Shown: one piece after another, positions 9,422-17,068 of the stretch
Numbering within the stretch: position 1 is the stretch's first letter
How the letters are laid out: each line of letters opens with the position of its first letter
NCBI RefSeq assembly: GCF_011317445.1
Contig: NZ_JAAAPL010000001.1
Location: forward strand, 310,001 to 374,000
Direction: 5' to 3'
DNA length: 64,000 nucleotides
DNA from: Chelativorans multitrophicus
GTDB lineage: Bacteria; Pseudomonadota; Alphaproteobacteria; Rhizobiales; Rhizobiaceae
Notes under the pieces: generated by a model
What the model was told of the DNA's origin: nothing
Database searches by the model: none
Seen by the model: only the letters and a program-made list of their open reading frames with translations
Position numbers and translations under genes: made by a program

Positions 9422-9429
9422 GTGTCACC

Positions 9430-9933
9430 TCAGGGTGTAATCGGCTGCGGATCAACGACGATCTCGGTCTGAACGAGACCGAGCGTGAAAATCTCGAGGA
9501 TGAAGTCCTCATTCCGGCCGTTCGGACGCGTTGGACCGGTGACAAGGCCGCGGTTGTAATAGACCGAGTTGGTCGTATCCTCGTCCGGCGCGTCGGCGTC
9601 CTCTGTTTTGTAAGCATAATAGTATTTGGTCTTTGCCGCCGCCCGCATCGCCTGCTGGCCGGGATCAGAGGGATTGCGTGCGCATTCCACCGCAGGATCG
9701 CCGGCATTGGAAATGCCCTTTTGCTTCTGGGTCACTTCGGTCGAGAGCTCGTCGTAGCTGACGATATTCGTGTTCGTGCCGCTCTCACCAATCGAGGCGA
9801 CATTCTTGACCTCGGTCCAGGTCAGGGCCTCGTATTGCGTCTGCGTCAGGTCGGTCGGCTGAGCGAGCGGGATCGGGCCGCCTGCGACCGTGCAAGCGAT
9901 GTAGAACTTGCGTCCCTTGTTTGTGTTGGCCAT
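9430..9933 (-). CDS. Major tail tube protein
   Basis: This 167-residue protein precedes the chaperone pair and has the composition of lambda gpV/N-type tail tube subunits: an N-terminal MANTNKGRKFYIA strand, a WTEVKNVASIGE segment, and a TEVTQKQKG segment typical of siphovirus tube proteins. It polymerises around the tape measure to make the tail tube. The C-terminus ends in VVDPQPITP with no extra Ig-like domain, so this is a short, single-domain form. Confidence 0.82.
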   Translation of the reverse strand: MANTNKGRKFYIACTVAGGPIPLAQPTDLTQTQYEALTWTEVKNVASIGESGTNTNIVSYDELSTEVTQKQKGISNAGDPAVECARNPSDPGQQAMRAAAKTKYYYAYKTEDADAPDEDTTNSVYYNRGLVTGPTRPNGRNEDFILEIFTLGLVQTEIVVDPQPITP

Positions 9934-9936
9934 GGG

Positions 9937-10152
9937 TCAGCCCTCCTGCTTGGCCTTCGGCAGCAGATCGGATACGGAATGCACCTTCACCCCGACATCT
10001 TCATATGCCGCCTTGATGTTGGGATAGTCGCCGTTCAGGTAGACCGTCTTGGCCTCCTTCTTGACGCCGGTGAAGTGGACCGGGTTGACGATTGTGATGT
10101 CGTCAGCCTTCTTCAGTCCGGGCACTCGCGTGCCGGAGTAGACAAGCTTCAT
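9937..10152 (-). CDS. Small phage protein between tail terminator and tail tube
   Basis: This 71-residue protein starts at ATG 10152 with a purine-rich region upstream and ends three bases before the tail tube ATG. It contains a short beta-rich part (MKLVYSGTRVPGLKKADDI) and a segment VYLNGDYPNIKAAYEDVGVKV. I do not recognise a family. Position suggests a tail assembly or connector accessory protein. Confidence 0.55.
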   Translation of the reverse strand: MKLVYSGTRVPGLKKADDITIVNPVHFTGVKKEAKTVYLNGDYPNIKAAYEDVGVKVHSVSDLLPKAKQEG

Positions 10153-10163
10153 CTTTGCTTCTC

Positions 10164-10583
10164 CTAGATGATGGCTTCGATTGAGACGGTGACCGGCACC
10201 AGGAGGTGCGTATCGTCGGGAATGGGTTGGGCGATCTCCGGCGCCTTGGTGACGCGCGCCGTAACACCATAGGCGGTCATGCGAAGGTCTGCCGGGAAGT
10301 GCGCCGCCACCTGCCCCGCAATCTCGATCGCAACGGCAGCATTCTGGTTCTTCCGCTCAAACACATCGATCTGAAGCCGCGAAAGGCGCTGGTGAGGATC
10401 GGAACCGCTCAAAAAGAGCCGTCTATTGATGTTGGGTATCCAGGTCACGCGCAAATAGCTCGACAGCGAAGCATTGAAGCTCTCATTCGGCCATGCGACC
10501 GGCAGGGCCGGCGACAAGACGAGCGACTGCACCCTCGCCTTTAGTGCGAGCCAGATCGACGTTTCTATTGATGGATAGGCCAT
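10164..10583 (-). CDS. Tail terminator protein, DUF4128/gpU-like
   Basis: This 139-residue protein has the pattern of the DUF4128 phage tail terminator family: an N-terminal ETSIWLALKARVQSL helix, a LRVTWIPNINRR strand, then LQIDVFERKNQNAAVAIEIAGQV and a final beta hairpin ending in VPVTVSIEAII. Such proteins form the ring that stops tail tube growth and binds the head connector. It lies just before the tube genes in operon order, as expected. Start ATG 10583. Confidence 0.75.
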   Translation of the reverse strand: MAYPSIETSIWLALKARVQSLVLSPALPVAWPNESFNASLSSYLRVTWIPNINRRLFLSGSDPHQRLSRLQIDVFERKNQNAAVAIEIAGQVAAHFPADLRMTAYGVTARVTKAPEIAQPIPDDTHLLVPVTVSIEAII

Positions 10584-10685
10584 ACTTCGCTCATAAAAAT
10601 GGGCGCCTCAGAAGAGCCGCCCGTGCCTACTCCTATGCGCGCTCGCTGTGCTAGGAATGAGCTGCTAATGCTCCGGGGGAGACAC

Positions 10686-11546
10686 ATGAACCAGCAGGAA
10701 CAGCGCGAGGTGAAGGACGCCGCCAGCGTTGTGGCATCGGTTCAGACGAACTGCGCCACCGAGACCCCGTCCCAGATCATTACGGTCGCCAGATCGTCGC
10801 TCATGTCCTGGTTTGGCATTTTAGGTGGGGTGCTCACTATTTTTTCTAATCTGCAAGGAATTCTTGATCTTGCAAGATGGGCCCATTGGCTCGCGGGTGT
10901 TTGGACCACCTATGCGGTAGGGTTTTGGCGAGCAATCTTCGGTGTATTTGGAATTCGCACTGATGCCGACGCTACGATGATGATTTGCATGGCGGCGTTT
11001 GTCACGATGATCGCCTTGGGAGCACGGGTCGAAAATGATGTTTTGACCTCCGACCGGGAAGAATGGCCAATATCATTTCGCCGAGCAGCAAATTGGCGAG
11101 TTGCAGCGGCGACGGCAATTTATCTACTTCTCAGCCTCACGACCTACTATCTCTATTTCATACCTTGGCTCGCCGACGCCTACATCCATGACCCAATATT
11201 TATCTCCGCTGTCGCTAAAACGATTTACATCACTGCGATTGTCATAGGCCTCCAAGGCTGGCCGACGAAGCTCTCTATCTTTGTAGCCCTTTCATTTGCT
11301 GCTCTAAGTCATGTCTTCACCTACGGACCTATGCGAGACGCAATAGAACCCAACATATCTGAAGGTTTATCCGCGGCGCTTGCATTGGGCTTTGCCGTCG
11401 TTTCCGGCCTTTCCGTCGTGATATTGGCACCCCCAAGAGCTTTCTGCCGTCGCCTTATGTTCGTGATTGCTGGGGTGGCAATTCTCATTGGGCTAAGCGA
11501 ATTGTCGACGCTTGGGTTGTCCGTTTCGGCGCCGCCTGTTAGCTGA
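10686..11546 (+). CDS. Polytopic membrane protein, rightward accessory (moron) gene
   Basis: This 286-residue protein starts at ATG 10686 behind a strong GGGGGAGAC ribosome site, which rejects the longer frame from 10599. After a 35-residue soluble N-terminus there are six or seven hydrophobic segments, at about 40-60, 98-113, 143-165, 175-190, 200-215, 230-250 and 260-275. The gene runs against the tail and head genes around it and looks more AT-rich than they do. Such lysogen-expressed membrane proteins often act in superinfection exclusion or change host surface behaviour, but nothing here identifies a mechanism. Confidence 0.75.
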   Translation: MNQQEQREVKDAASVVASVQTNCATETPSQIITVARSSLMSWFGILGGVLTIFSNLQGILDLARWAHWLAGVWTTYAVGFWRAIFGVFGIRTDADATMMICMAAFVTMIALGARVENDVLTSDREEWPISFRRAANWRVAAATAIYLLLSLTTYYLYFIPWLADAYIHDPIFISAVAKTIYITAIVIGLQGWPTKLSIFVALSFAALSHVFTYGPMRDAIEPNISEGLSAALALGFAVVSGLSVVILAPPRAFCRRLMFVIAGVAILIGLSELSTLGLSVSAPPVS

Positions 11547-11586
11547 TCCGGTTCCGATCTCGGACGTTTCATGCTAGCCAACTTGG

Positions 11587-11793
11587 ATGAAGCCGCTCAG
11601 CGACAACGAGATCCACGAAAGACTGACCGCTGCCCGCCAGCTTATTGGCGACGAGACGGCGGAAACCGTTCGCGGCGATACGGCTCTTGAGGCAGCCCGG
11701 CGTGTGCTTTCCGGCCTCTCCCTCGCCCTGCTCCTTGCAGGTGAGCAGGAAAGCGATCGGCTGGCCGGCGTCAAAGACCAAGACGCGCCTTAA
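11587..11793 (+). CDS. Small rightward hypothetical protein
   Basis: This 68-residue frame follows the membrane protein gene by 40 bases on the same strand and overlaps the 3' end of the convergent HK97-gp10-like gene by 23 bases. The sequence is amphipathic and helix-rich (NEIHERLTAARQLIGDETAE, then LSGLSLALLLAGEQESDRLAG), more protein-like than the antisense frame at 11574-11774. No good ribosome site is visible; it may be coupled to the preceding gene. Function unknown. Confidence 0.5.
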   Translation: MKPLSDNEIHERLTAARQLIGDETAETVRGDTALEAARRVLSGLSLALLLAGEQESDRLAGVKDQDAP

Positions 11794-12187
11794 GCTCCGC
11801 AACCTTCTCTGCAACGATTGCTTGCCACCGCTGGGCGACCATATCGACCCATGGCCGCGGCGGCCTTCCCCCTGCCCCGTAATGAACGTAGGCGCCGTAC
11901 TTGGCTGTGTAGCCGAGATAGATCGTCTCCCCGACATCTGCAGCCATGATGACGAGTTCGATCTGTCCATAGTCGGGCGTGAACGTGCCGCCCGGATTGT
12001 CGAGCGAAAGCACCGGCATGGCAGTAGTCGAGGCCCGAAGCGAGGCGCGAAGAAAGCCGGTGTCGACTGGAACGAGCGCCTGCATCTGCGAAACGAGCTC
12101 CTGCACGCTCTCGCGAAAAACGGCCTCGATCGCACCCTCGACCTTGTGAACCCAGGCATCGATCTGGGCCGAGAAGGATTGGGCCAC
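11771..12187 (-). CDS. Head-tail / tail completion protein, HK97 gp10-like
   Basis: This 138-residue protein has the hallmark VPVDTGFLRASLRAS segment and a C-terminal GxxxxYxGYTAKYGAYVHYG segment of HK97-gp10-type proteins, which join the tail to the head connector. The start is GTG at 12187, overlapping the TAG of the upstream minor head gene (TAGTG), so the longer frame to 12256 is rejected. It ends near the convergent small gene at 11587-11793. Confidence 0.8.
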   Translation of the reverse strand: MAQSFSAQIDAWVHKVEGAIEAVFRESVQELVSQMQALVPVDTGFLRASLRASTTAMPVLSLDNPGGTFTPDYGQIELVIMAADVGETIYLGYTAKYGAYVHYGAGGRPPRPWVDMVAQRWQAIVAEKVAELKARLGL

Positions 12188-13236
12188 TACGCCGCCCTCT
12201 GCCGGCGCGCGACATTGGCAAAGTGGTCGATCTTGTATTCCACCCAGCAGCGGCAACCGACGATTTCAGAAGCAGGTGCCTGCGGGTCACCGGGATAACG
12301 CAGCATTGCGCCGCTCGGGCTCTGGAAGAAGCCGTCCATCGGTGCAGACTTCCCGCTCAGGATCCTGTGCGTGTGCCTCACACGGCTATCACCGGCCGAG
12401 CGCCACAACTTTGTTACATCCTCGACCATGATCTTGCCCGCCGCGATCTGCTGCCGGATCGCGTCATCCCGGCTCTTGCCAAGCGCAGTCATGGTCTCGG
12501 TGCGGGCCAGCATCTCGCCGCGAAGTTCGAGGAGGCGGTCCGAGTACCTGCCGACTATCCTATTAACGGTCTCGGCAGGGATCGGTTTACCCTCTTTGAT
12601 GGCTGCTGTGACTACCCGATCGAAGCGCTTATCCCGCCTGCCGCGGCTCAGGTAGTGGTGTAGCTGGTCGGGCTCACCAGAAAGCAGCTCATGGCGCGCT
12701 CGGGCAACATACTCGCTCTGGGCTGTGGTGAGCCCGATCACCCCGCCTTCCCTGCGGTTCGTTGCCCTCGACACTCTTCCGACGACATTTAAGGCCGTCT
12801 GGCGCGGGTTCTGGCCGACCGCCAGCCCTTCGGTCAGCGCGTTACGGATCGCCTCTCGCTGATCCTCTACAATCCGCGTCACTAGCGTCGAGGAATGCTC
12901 GCGCAACCACGCCTCGGCCTCTGGATTGCGGATGCCGAACCGGAACACCACCCGGTTGCCCTCGGGATCGCTCATCCTGGGCATGTTCTCGACCGAGGCC
13001 GCACCACCGGCGTTGTATGCCTCTGCTATAGCGAGTTCGAGCTTGGCAAAGGCATCGGCGTCGAGGTGCATCGCCTCGATTGCGCCGGCCACATCACCGC
13101 GCTCCAGCCTCTCGACGACGACGCGCAGGACGACCGCATTGCGGATATCGTCCACAGCCGAGAGGAATGCCAAGCGCAGCCGCCCGTCATAGGTCGCGAG
13201 TAGTTGCTCGATGAGGTCACGGGTTGGGCGTGCCAT
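12187..13236 (-). CDS. Phage minor head / morphogenesis protein, Mu F (SPP1 gp7) domain
   Basis: This 349-residue protein is helical in its N-terminal 150 residues and has the Mu F signature in its C-terminal half: W-R-S-A-G-D-S-R-V-R-H-T-H-R, then GFFQSPSG, LRYPGDPQAPASEI and the final GCRCW. Such proteins associate with the portal inside the capsid and may help DNA ejection. It normally sits next to the portal gene, but here it lies seven genes later, between the connector genes and the gp10-like gene. TAGTG overlap couples it to the gp10-like gene. Confidence 0.82.
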   Translation of the reverse strand: MARPTRDLIEQLLATYDGRLRLAFLSAVDDIRNAVVLRVVVERLERGDVAGAIEAMHLDADAFAKLELAIAEAYNAGGAASVENMPRMSDPEGNRVVFRFGIRNPEAEAWLREHSSTLVTRIVEDQREAIRNALTEGLAVGQNPRQTALNVVGRVSRATNRREGGVIGLTTAQSEYVARARHELLSGEPDQLHHYLSRGRRDKRFDRVVTAAIKEGKPIPAETVNRIVGRYSDRLLELRGEMLARTETMTALGKSRDDAIRQQIAAGKIMVEDVTKLWRSAGDSRVRHTHRILSGKSAPMDGFFQSPSGAMLRYPGDPQAPASEIVGCRCWVEYKIDHFANVARRQRAA

Positions 13237-13330
13237 GGGCTAGGTGAACCGTTCGCGAGGTGATATGCGTTTGAGCAATGGACTCTCCTGTGCGGCGCGG
13301 TAATCTCATCTCAGGGAACGGGAGGGGGAA

Positions 13331-14002
13331 ATGCCAAACGATCACGTGCTTCGTCGCCTTGAAGGCATCTGGGCCCAATTGAAATCGGCGCATTTGGCTG
13401 GAGCTGGGCTTTCCACTAGTTCTAAGGGACGGGAACGAGAGGCTTTCGTCGATCTATTCTTGAAGAGCGTTTACCCTCCGATCTACCGTTTCGGGTCTGG
13501 AGACGTAACGGACGCTGCAGGGCACAAGAGCGGCCAGCTCGACGTAGTAATCGAGTTTCCCTTCGGCCCCTCATTGCCATCGGTAGGGTCCGATCAAGTG
13601 AGGCTATACCTAGCGGAATCGGTCGCGGCCGTCGTCGAGGTAAAGTCGGACTTAGCCAATCAATGGTCGGAGGTGCGTAGGACAGCTTCCCAACTTGCCC
13701 CGATAACCCGAAGATTTGGCGCGGCAATGATCATGGGAAATCCGCCTTCAAATCATGTTCCGCTGATCGCTGTCGGGTTCAAGGGATGGTCTAGTATCGA
13801 AACGCTCGCGCGGCACGTCGATGATACGCCAGGTGTTGAGGCCGCACTTGTAGTGGAAAGCGGTCTGTTCGCATCTTCAACAGGAACCGGAAATTGGCGT
13901 GCCGGTGGAGTCGCGGCACTCTGGGCGATGATTTGCTTTACGCACTTTCAACTGAATGCTCTTCAGTCCGCTTCAACTGACCCTCTGCAGTACCTTCGCT
14001 AA
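13331..14002 (+). CDS. DUF6602-like PD-(D/E)XK nuclease-like protein, rightward accessory gene
   Basis: This 223-residue protein lies between the Mu F and connector genes on the opposite strand, behind a very strong GGGAGGGGG ribosome site. Residues 32-40 (KGREREAFV), 55-72 (FGSGDVTDAAGHKSGQLD) and 98-106 (ESVAAVVEVK) match the DUF6602 arrangement; D71, E103 and K105 form a PD-(D/E)XK-like core. Family members are found in defence and accessory loci. A role in lysogen defence is inferred from the fold and the independent promoter-like context, not shown. Confidence 0.65.
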   Translation: MPNDHVLRRLEGIWAQLKSAHLAGAGLSTSSKGREREAFVDLFLKSVYPPIYRFGSGDVTDAAGHKSGQLDVVIEFPFGPSLPSVGSDQVRLYLAESVAAVVEVKSDLANQWSEVRRTASQLAPITRRFGAAMIMGNPPSNHVPLIAVGFKGWSSIETLARHVDDTPGVEAALVVESGLFASSTGTGNWRAGGVAALWAMICFTHFQLNALQSASTDPLQYLR

Positions 14003-14150
14003 CTCTAATGCGAAACTTGGGCCAATGAAGCCGGACTCGGCTTTCGCGCAGACAAGTTCCACGACATGGCCGGCCTTCGGATGCGGTCACTCGAAAAATT
14101 CCTTCCGATCCAAGCCGAGTAAGCTTATCACAAGAAATAACCTCCGTTGA

Positions 14151-14516
14151 CTAAGCCTCACACCACGCCTTCCACGCTACCGTCGTCCCAGCAGCCGGTA
14201 TCGGCGTCAGATTCGTGATCGCCCTCTCCACGCCGTCGATGATGAGCGTGTCAGTGAGCTCGGGCACGACAGCAGGGACAGCGAACGTCACCAAGTCGCC
14301 GGTCTCGACAATCAATACGCCATTTTCGTAGCGCTGGTGGAGCCTGCGGACACTGGCCTTGAGCGGATAGGTCGCCGGCGTCTCAACAGGCGGGTCCCAT
14401 TCGTTCTGGCCCGGCGACAGTGTAACGCGCTTAAGCAGGACGGTGCCTTGCTGGAAACGATCGAGCAAGCGCGTCGCCGTGCCCTGCATGCGGCCGTAGT
14501 CGAAGCGCCGGGCCAT
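14151..14516 (-). CDS. Head closure / head-tail adaptor protein
   Basis: This 121-residue protein has the layout of phage head completion proteins (stopper class): an N-terminal helix, then a beta barrel with LLKRVTLSPG, TYPLKASVRRL, GDLVTFAVPA and DTLIIDGVERAITNLTPI. It overlaps the upstream connector gene by one base (CAT of its start and TCA of the stop share 14516), so the two are translated together. It would cap the connector before the tail binds. Confidence 0.68.
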   Translation of the reverse strand: MARRFDYGRMQGTATRLLDRFQQGTVLLKRVTLSPGQNEWDPPVETPATYPLKASVRRLHQRYENGVLIVETGDLVTFAVPAVVPELTDTLIIDGVERAITNLTPIPAAGTTVAWKAWCEA

Positions 14517-15004
14517 CAGACCACCATGATCGACGGGAACCCGCCGAGAGGCCGCAGGAACGGCGCCAGCAGCCCCTCGATGACGGTCATGACTGGTATC
14601 AAAGTTCCGGCGAAATCCGCCGAGCTGGCCTGCTGGTATTCGACCTCGACCGCGCCGTCGACCTTCTCGCGCTTAACGCGCTCGGCCGCCGATCCGATGA
14701 CCGACAAGCTTTCCGGCTCCCTCGCCTCCTGAAGCGCAGCCTCATAGCTGGCATGGATGACAGGGAGAGGCACGACGTCATCAGGGATGGCAGAGCCGCC
14801 GGCATATGCGCCAGTGCGTGGCCATGCCCGCTCCTGCTCCCAACCACCTGTCTTCTCGCCGACGAAATTCATGCCGTAGATCCCGTCGACATAGACGGAC
14901 CCTCGCTGGCGAAGCACGGCCGGCGACGGAGCGCCATCGGGCAGTGTATAGCCATTCTCTGCCAGCCAGGCATTGAACCCGCTGTCGTCTCCGTAGCCGG
15001 CCAT
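14516..15004 (-). CDS. Head-tail connector, DnaT-like ssDNA-binding family name
   Basis: This 162-residue protein matches the phage family labelled DnaT-like ssDNA-binding protein, which in structural operons acts as connector adaptor after the capsid genes. Features are the N-terminal FNAWLAENGYTLPDG, VLRQRGSVYVDGIYG, and a helical VVPLPVIHASYEAALQEA. The start is ATG 15004 with GGGAG seven bases before it; the longer frame from 15073 is rejected because it would run into the CsbD promoter region. The DNA-binding name should not be taken as function here. Confidence 0.68.
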   Translation of the reverse strand: MAGYGDDSGFNAWLAENGYTLPDGAPSPAVLRQRGSVYVDGIYGMNFVGEKTGGWEQERAWPRTGAYAGGSAIPDDVVPLPVIHASYEAALQEAREPESLSVIGSAAERVKREKVDGAVEVEYQQASSADFAGTLIPVMTVIEGLLAPFLRPLGGFPSIMVV

Positions 15005-15075
15005 GGTGTTTTCTCCCGCTCGGGAACTTCCGATCATTCGTGCGGTTTGAAGGTTCCCCGTCACGGAGAACAATC

Positions 15076-15258
15076 ATGCACAAAGATGAATTGAAGGGTT
15101 CCGCAAAGAAAATGCGCGGAACAGTCAAGGACGAGGTCGGTAAAGCCACCGGCGACGATAAGATGCGCGCCGAGGGGAAGGCCGACAAAGCAGAGGGCAG
15201 CATTCAGAAAGGCGTCGGCAAGGCTAAAGACACCGTTCGCGACGCCCTCAAGCATTGA
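15076..15258 (+). CDS. CsbD-like stress protein, rightward accessory gene
   Basis: This 60-residue, highly charged protein has the full CsbD pattern: LKGSAKKMRGTVKDEVGKATGD, then KAEGKADKAEGSIQK-like repeats and KAKDTVRDALK. CsbD proteins are small, disordered, general stress induced cytosolic proteins of unknown biochemical role. The start at 15076 follows GGAGAA by five bases. It sits alone, reversed, in the head gene cluster and ends just before a perfect bidirectional hairpin. A stress-linked benefit to the lysogen is inferred. Confidence 0.85.
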   Translation: MHKDELKGSAKKMRGTVKDEVGKATGDDKMRAEGKADKAEGSIQKGVGKAKDTVRDALKH

Positions 15259-15261
15259 GGT

Positions 15262-15287
15262 AATGGGCCGCACAACCGCGGCCCATT
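15262..15287. terminator. Bidirectional hairpin between convergent genes
   Basis: A perfect 10-base-pair stem (AATGGGCCGC / GCGGCCCATT) with a six-base loop fills the 32-base gap between the CsbD gene and the end of the convergent gene at 15291. There is no long T run on either side, so it may be a weak or Rho-assisted terminator or a transcript-stabilising stem. Confidence 0.65.
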
Positions 15288-15290
15288 CGC

Positions 15291-15656
15291 CTACGTCTTT
15301 GTAGCCTTGACGTATTCTGCCTTTTCCTCTTCGGACATGGCGCTGAACGCATCTGCATCGGCTTTCGACAAGCCAGACGCCAGGACTTCGTCGCCCTGAA
15401 CGATATCAAACCTGCCGCCGCCATGGTGAACCGCCCTGAGGGCAGTCGGATCCAGTTCGGGTTGCCCCGTTTTCGCCTTGCCGCCCTTGGCCTTCACCTT
15501 GACGCCTTCGCGCTCGAAAGCCTCGATCTGCGCCTCGGTGAGTTCCTTTGCATCAACGATATCCGCCTCCTTGCCGGCAGGGACGACCCGATGGCCGCCC
15601 CTCACCTTGAAGGCCTTGGCAACATGGCTGCCGTTCTTGACGTGATACTGCGCCAT
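15291..15656 (-). CDS. Small head-region protein after major capsid gene
   Basis: This 121-residue protein starts at ATG 15656, two bases after the capsid stop. It has an N-terminal beta domain (YHVKNGSHVAKAFKVRGGHRVV), a basic linker (KVKAKGGKAKTG) and a C-terminal helical piece with SGLSKADADAFSAMSEEEKAEYV. Proteins of this shape occur at the same place in Mu-like and lambda-like head clusters (FI-like position). Function is not established; role in packaging or connector assembly is inferred from position. Confidence 0.58.
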   Translation of the reverse strand: MAQYHVKNGSHVAKAFKVRGGHRVVPAGKEADIVDAKELTEAQIEAFEREGVKVKAKGGKAKTGQPELDPTALRAVHHGGGRFDIVQGDEVLASGLSKADADAFSAMSEEEKAEYVKATKT

Positions 15657-15658
15657 GA

Positions 15659-16684
15659 TCAGGTCCTCACTCCCTTCCTCAGGACGTCGGGACGCTGCAC
15701 GAAATACAGCGGATAGCTGTAGAGCTCGCCGCGGGTCCATGCCTGCCGATCGCGATCCGGGATGTTGATGGCGTAGGTGTCCTGCCCAAGCGTATTAATG
15801 TACGGGCCGAACTCGGCCGGTGCCATCGCCTTCTTGAACACGTCACGCGCGCCCACGGGGAAGAACTTCGCCTCGTCCGTGTCGATCGCCACGGTCGAGT
15901 TGTCGTCGGTGCCCCGGTAGTTGTGCCAGGTGATGCTCCCGTAGGTGAAGGACTGGAACGACCGGTCCTGTCGCAGGTCGGCGGCGGCCTGCCAGTTGAT
16001 GTAGGTCTTCTCCACCTCCGGATGCGTGATCAGAGCGTCGAAGAAGGCATCCCCGACCAGGGAGTGGACCGTAGTCGACGGTGTGAAGGCACCGCCAGCA
16101 GAACGCTGCATGGACCGGATCACCTCGGCGCACTTCAGACGGACCGCACCAGGCGCCGGGCTCGGGTTGTCGAGATCGAAGTCGATCGCGGCAGGCTCAG
16201 GCACGCCGAACTCGGTGAAGTAGTTGTAGATCACCGTCGTGCCATCGGCATCGAGCAGGAGACCCTGAAGGGCGCCCAGTCGATGGTACTCGTGCGTAAG
16301 CTCCAGGTCGTCGCGGACCATCGCCATTCGGCGCAGGTACTCCGCTTGCACCTGGGCGAACTCGGTTTCAGACCCGAATGCGCGAATGCCCTGGATCTCT
16401 TCCGCATAGAGCGTGAAGCCCTTGGCAAGCCGCACGGTCTTGAGCGGAACCGCGTTACGAGGATCAACCTCCAATTCCTTGGGCGGAGAGCCAACCGGGC
16501 TCGCGGGAATGAGCGTCAGCTTGTTCTCGCGACGATCAACGAAGATCGAGCGCGTACGCACAGGCATCGGCTCGAAAATTCCGAGCTGGCCAAGAAGCTG
16601 GGGTTTGTACCCGACCTTCTGAACCGCGCCGGTGAGCGAGGTCATCGAGAAGGCCGAGTTGTTGAAGACGTCCATAGATGCCAT
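15659..16684 (-). CDS. Major capsid protein, gpE family
   Basis: This 341-residue protein matches the lambda gpE-type major capsid family in length and in motifs: MDVFNNSAFSMTSLTGAVQK at the start, TRSIFVDRRENKLTLIP, RLAKGFTLYAEEIQGIRAFG, and the C-terminal PAEFGPYINTLGQDTYAI. It forms the icosahedral shell (HK97 fold). It follows the decoration and DUF2213 genes, the usual lambda-like order. No separate N-terminal delta domain is visible, consistent with a separate scaffold. Confidence 0.88.
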   Translation of the reverse strand: MASMDVFNNSAFSMTSLTGAVQKVGYKPQLLGQLGIFEPMPVRTRSIFVDRRENKLTLIPASPVGSPPKELEVDPRNAVPLKTVRLAKGFTLYAEEIQGIRAFGSETEFAQVQAEYLRRMAMVRDDLELTHEYHRLGALQGLLLDADGTTVIYNYFTEFGVPEPAAIDFDLDNPSPAPGAVRLKCAEVIRSMQRSAGGAFTPSTTVHSLVGDAFFDALITHPEVEKTYINWQAAADLRQDRSFQSFTYGSITWHNYRGTDDNSTVAIDTDEAKFFPVGARDVFKKAMAPAEFGPYINTLGQDTYAINIPDRDRQAWTRGELYSYPLYFVQRPDVLRKGVRT

Positions 16685-16698
16685 GGTTTCGGCCTCCT

Positions 16699-17064
16699 TT
16701 AGCGAACGATAATGCCGAGCGCCGCCAGAGCCGCGTTGGCCGTAGCCTTCGCAGCATCATCAGCGCCAGCCTGGTAGATGAGATGCGCACCGTTCACCTC
16801 GCAGTCGCGAACGACGACGGTGCGCTTGACCGTACCGACCGCAGCCTCGAACAGGATGCCGGCAATAGTCTCGGCTCCCGTTGCAGCGGCCGGGTCATAG
16901 CGCACGAAGTGGCCCGTCGACGTATGTTTGCCGAGGATCGTGCCGGCCTGAAGGCCAGGTGTAGCCCCAGCGGCAACCGTGCCGTCATCGCGGCTGCGAT
17001 ACATGCCGTTCGCCTCGGAGACGAGGAAATTGGCAGTGCCGCGGTGTTCATTGAGCTGTGCCAT
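16699..17064 (-). CDS. Head decoration protein, gpD-like
   Basis: This 121-residue protein fits the lambda gpD-type decoration family: a disordered N-terminus (HRGTANFLVSEANGMYRSRD), then TVAAGATPGLQAGTILGK and a beta-rich core with VVVRDCEVNGAHLIY. It trims and stabilises the expanded capsid as trimers on the surface. It lies between the capsid gene and the protease/scaffold-like gene, as in lambda. Confidence 0.85.
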   Translation of the reverse strand: MAQLNEHRGTANFLVSEANGMYRSRDDGTVAAGATPGLQAGTILGKHTSTGHFVRYDPAAATGAETIAGILFEAAVGTVKRTVVVRDCEVNGAHLIYQAGADDAAKATANAALAALGIIVR

Positions 17065-17068
17065 TGAA

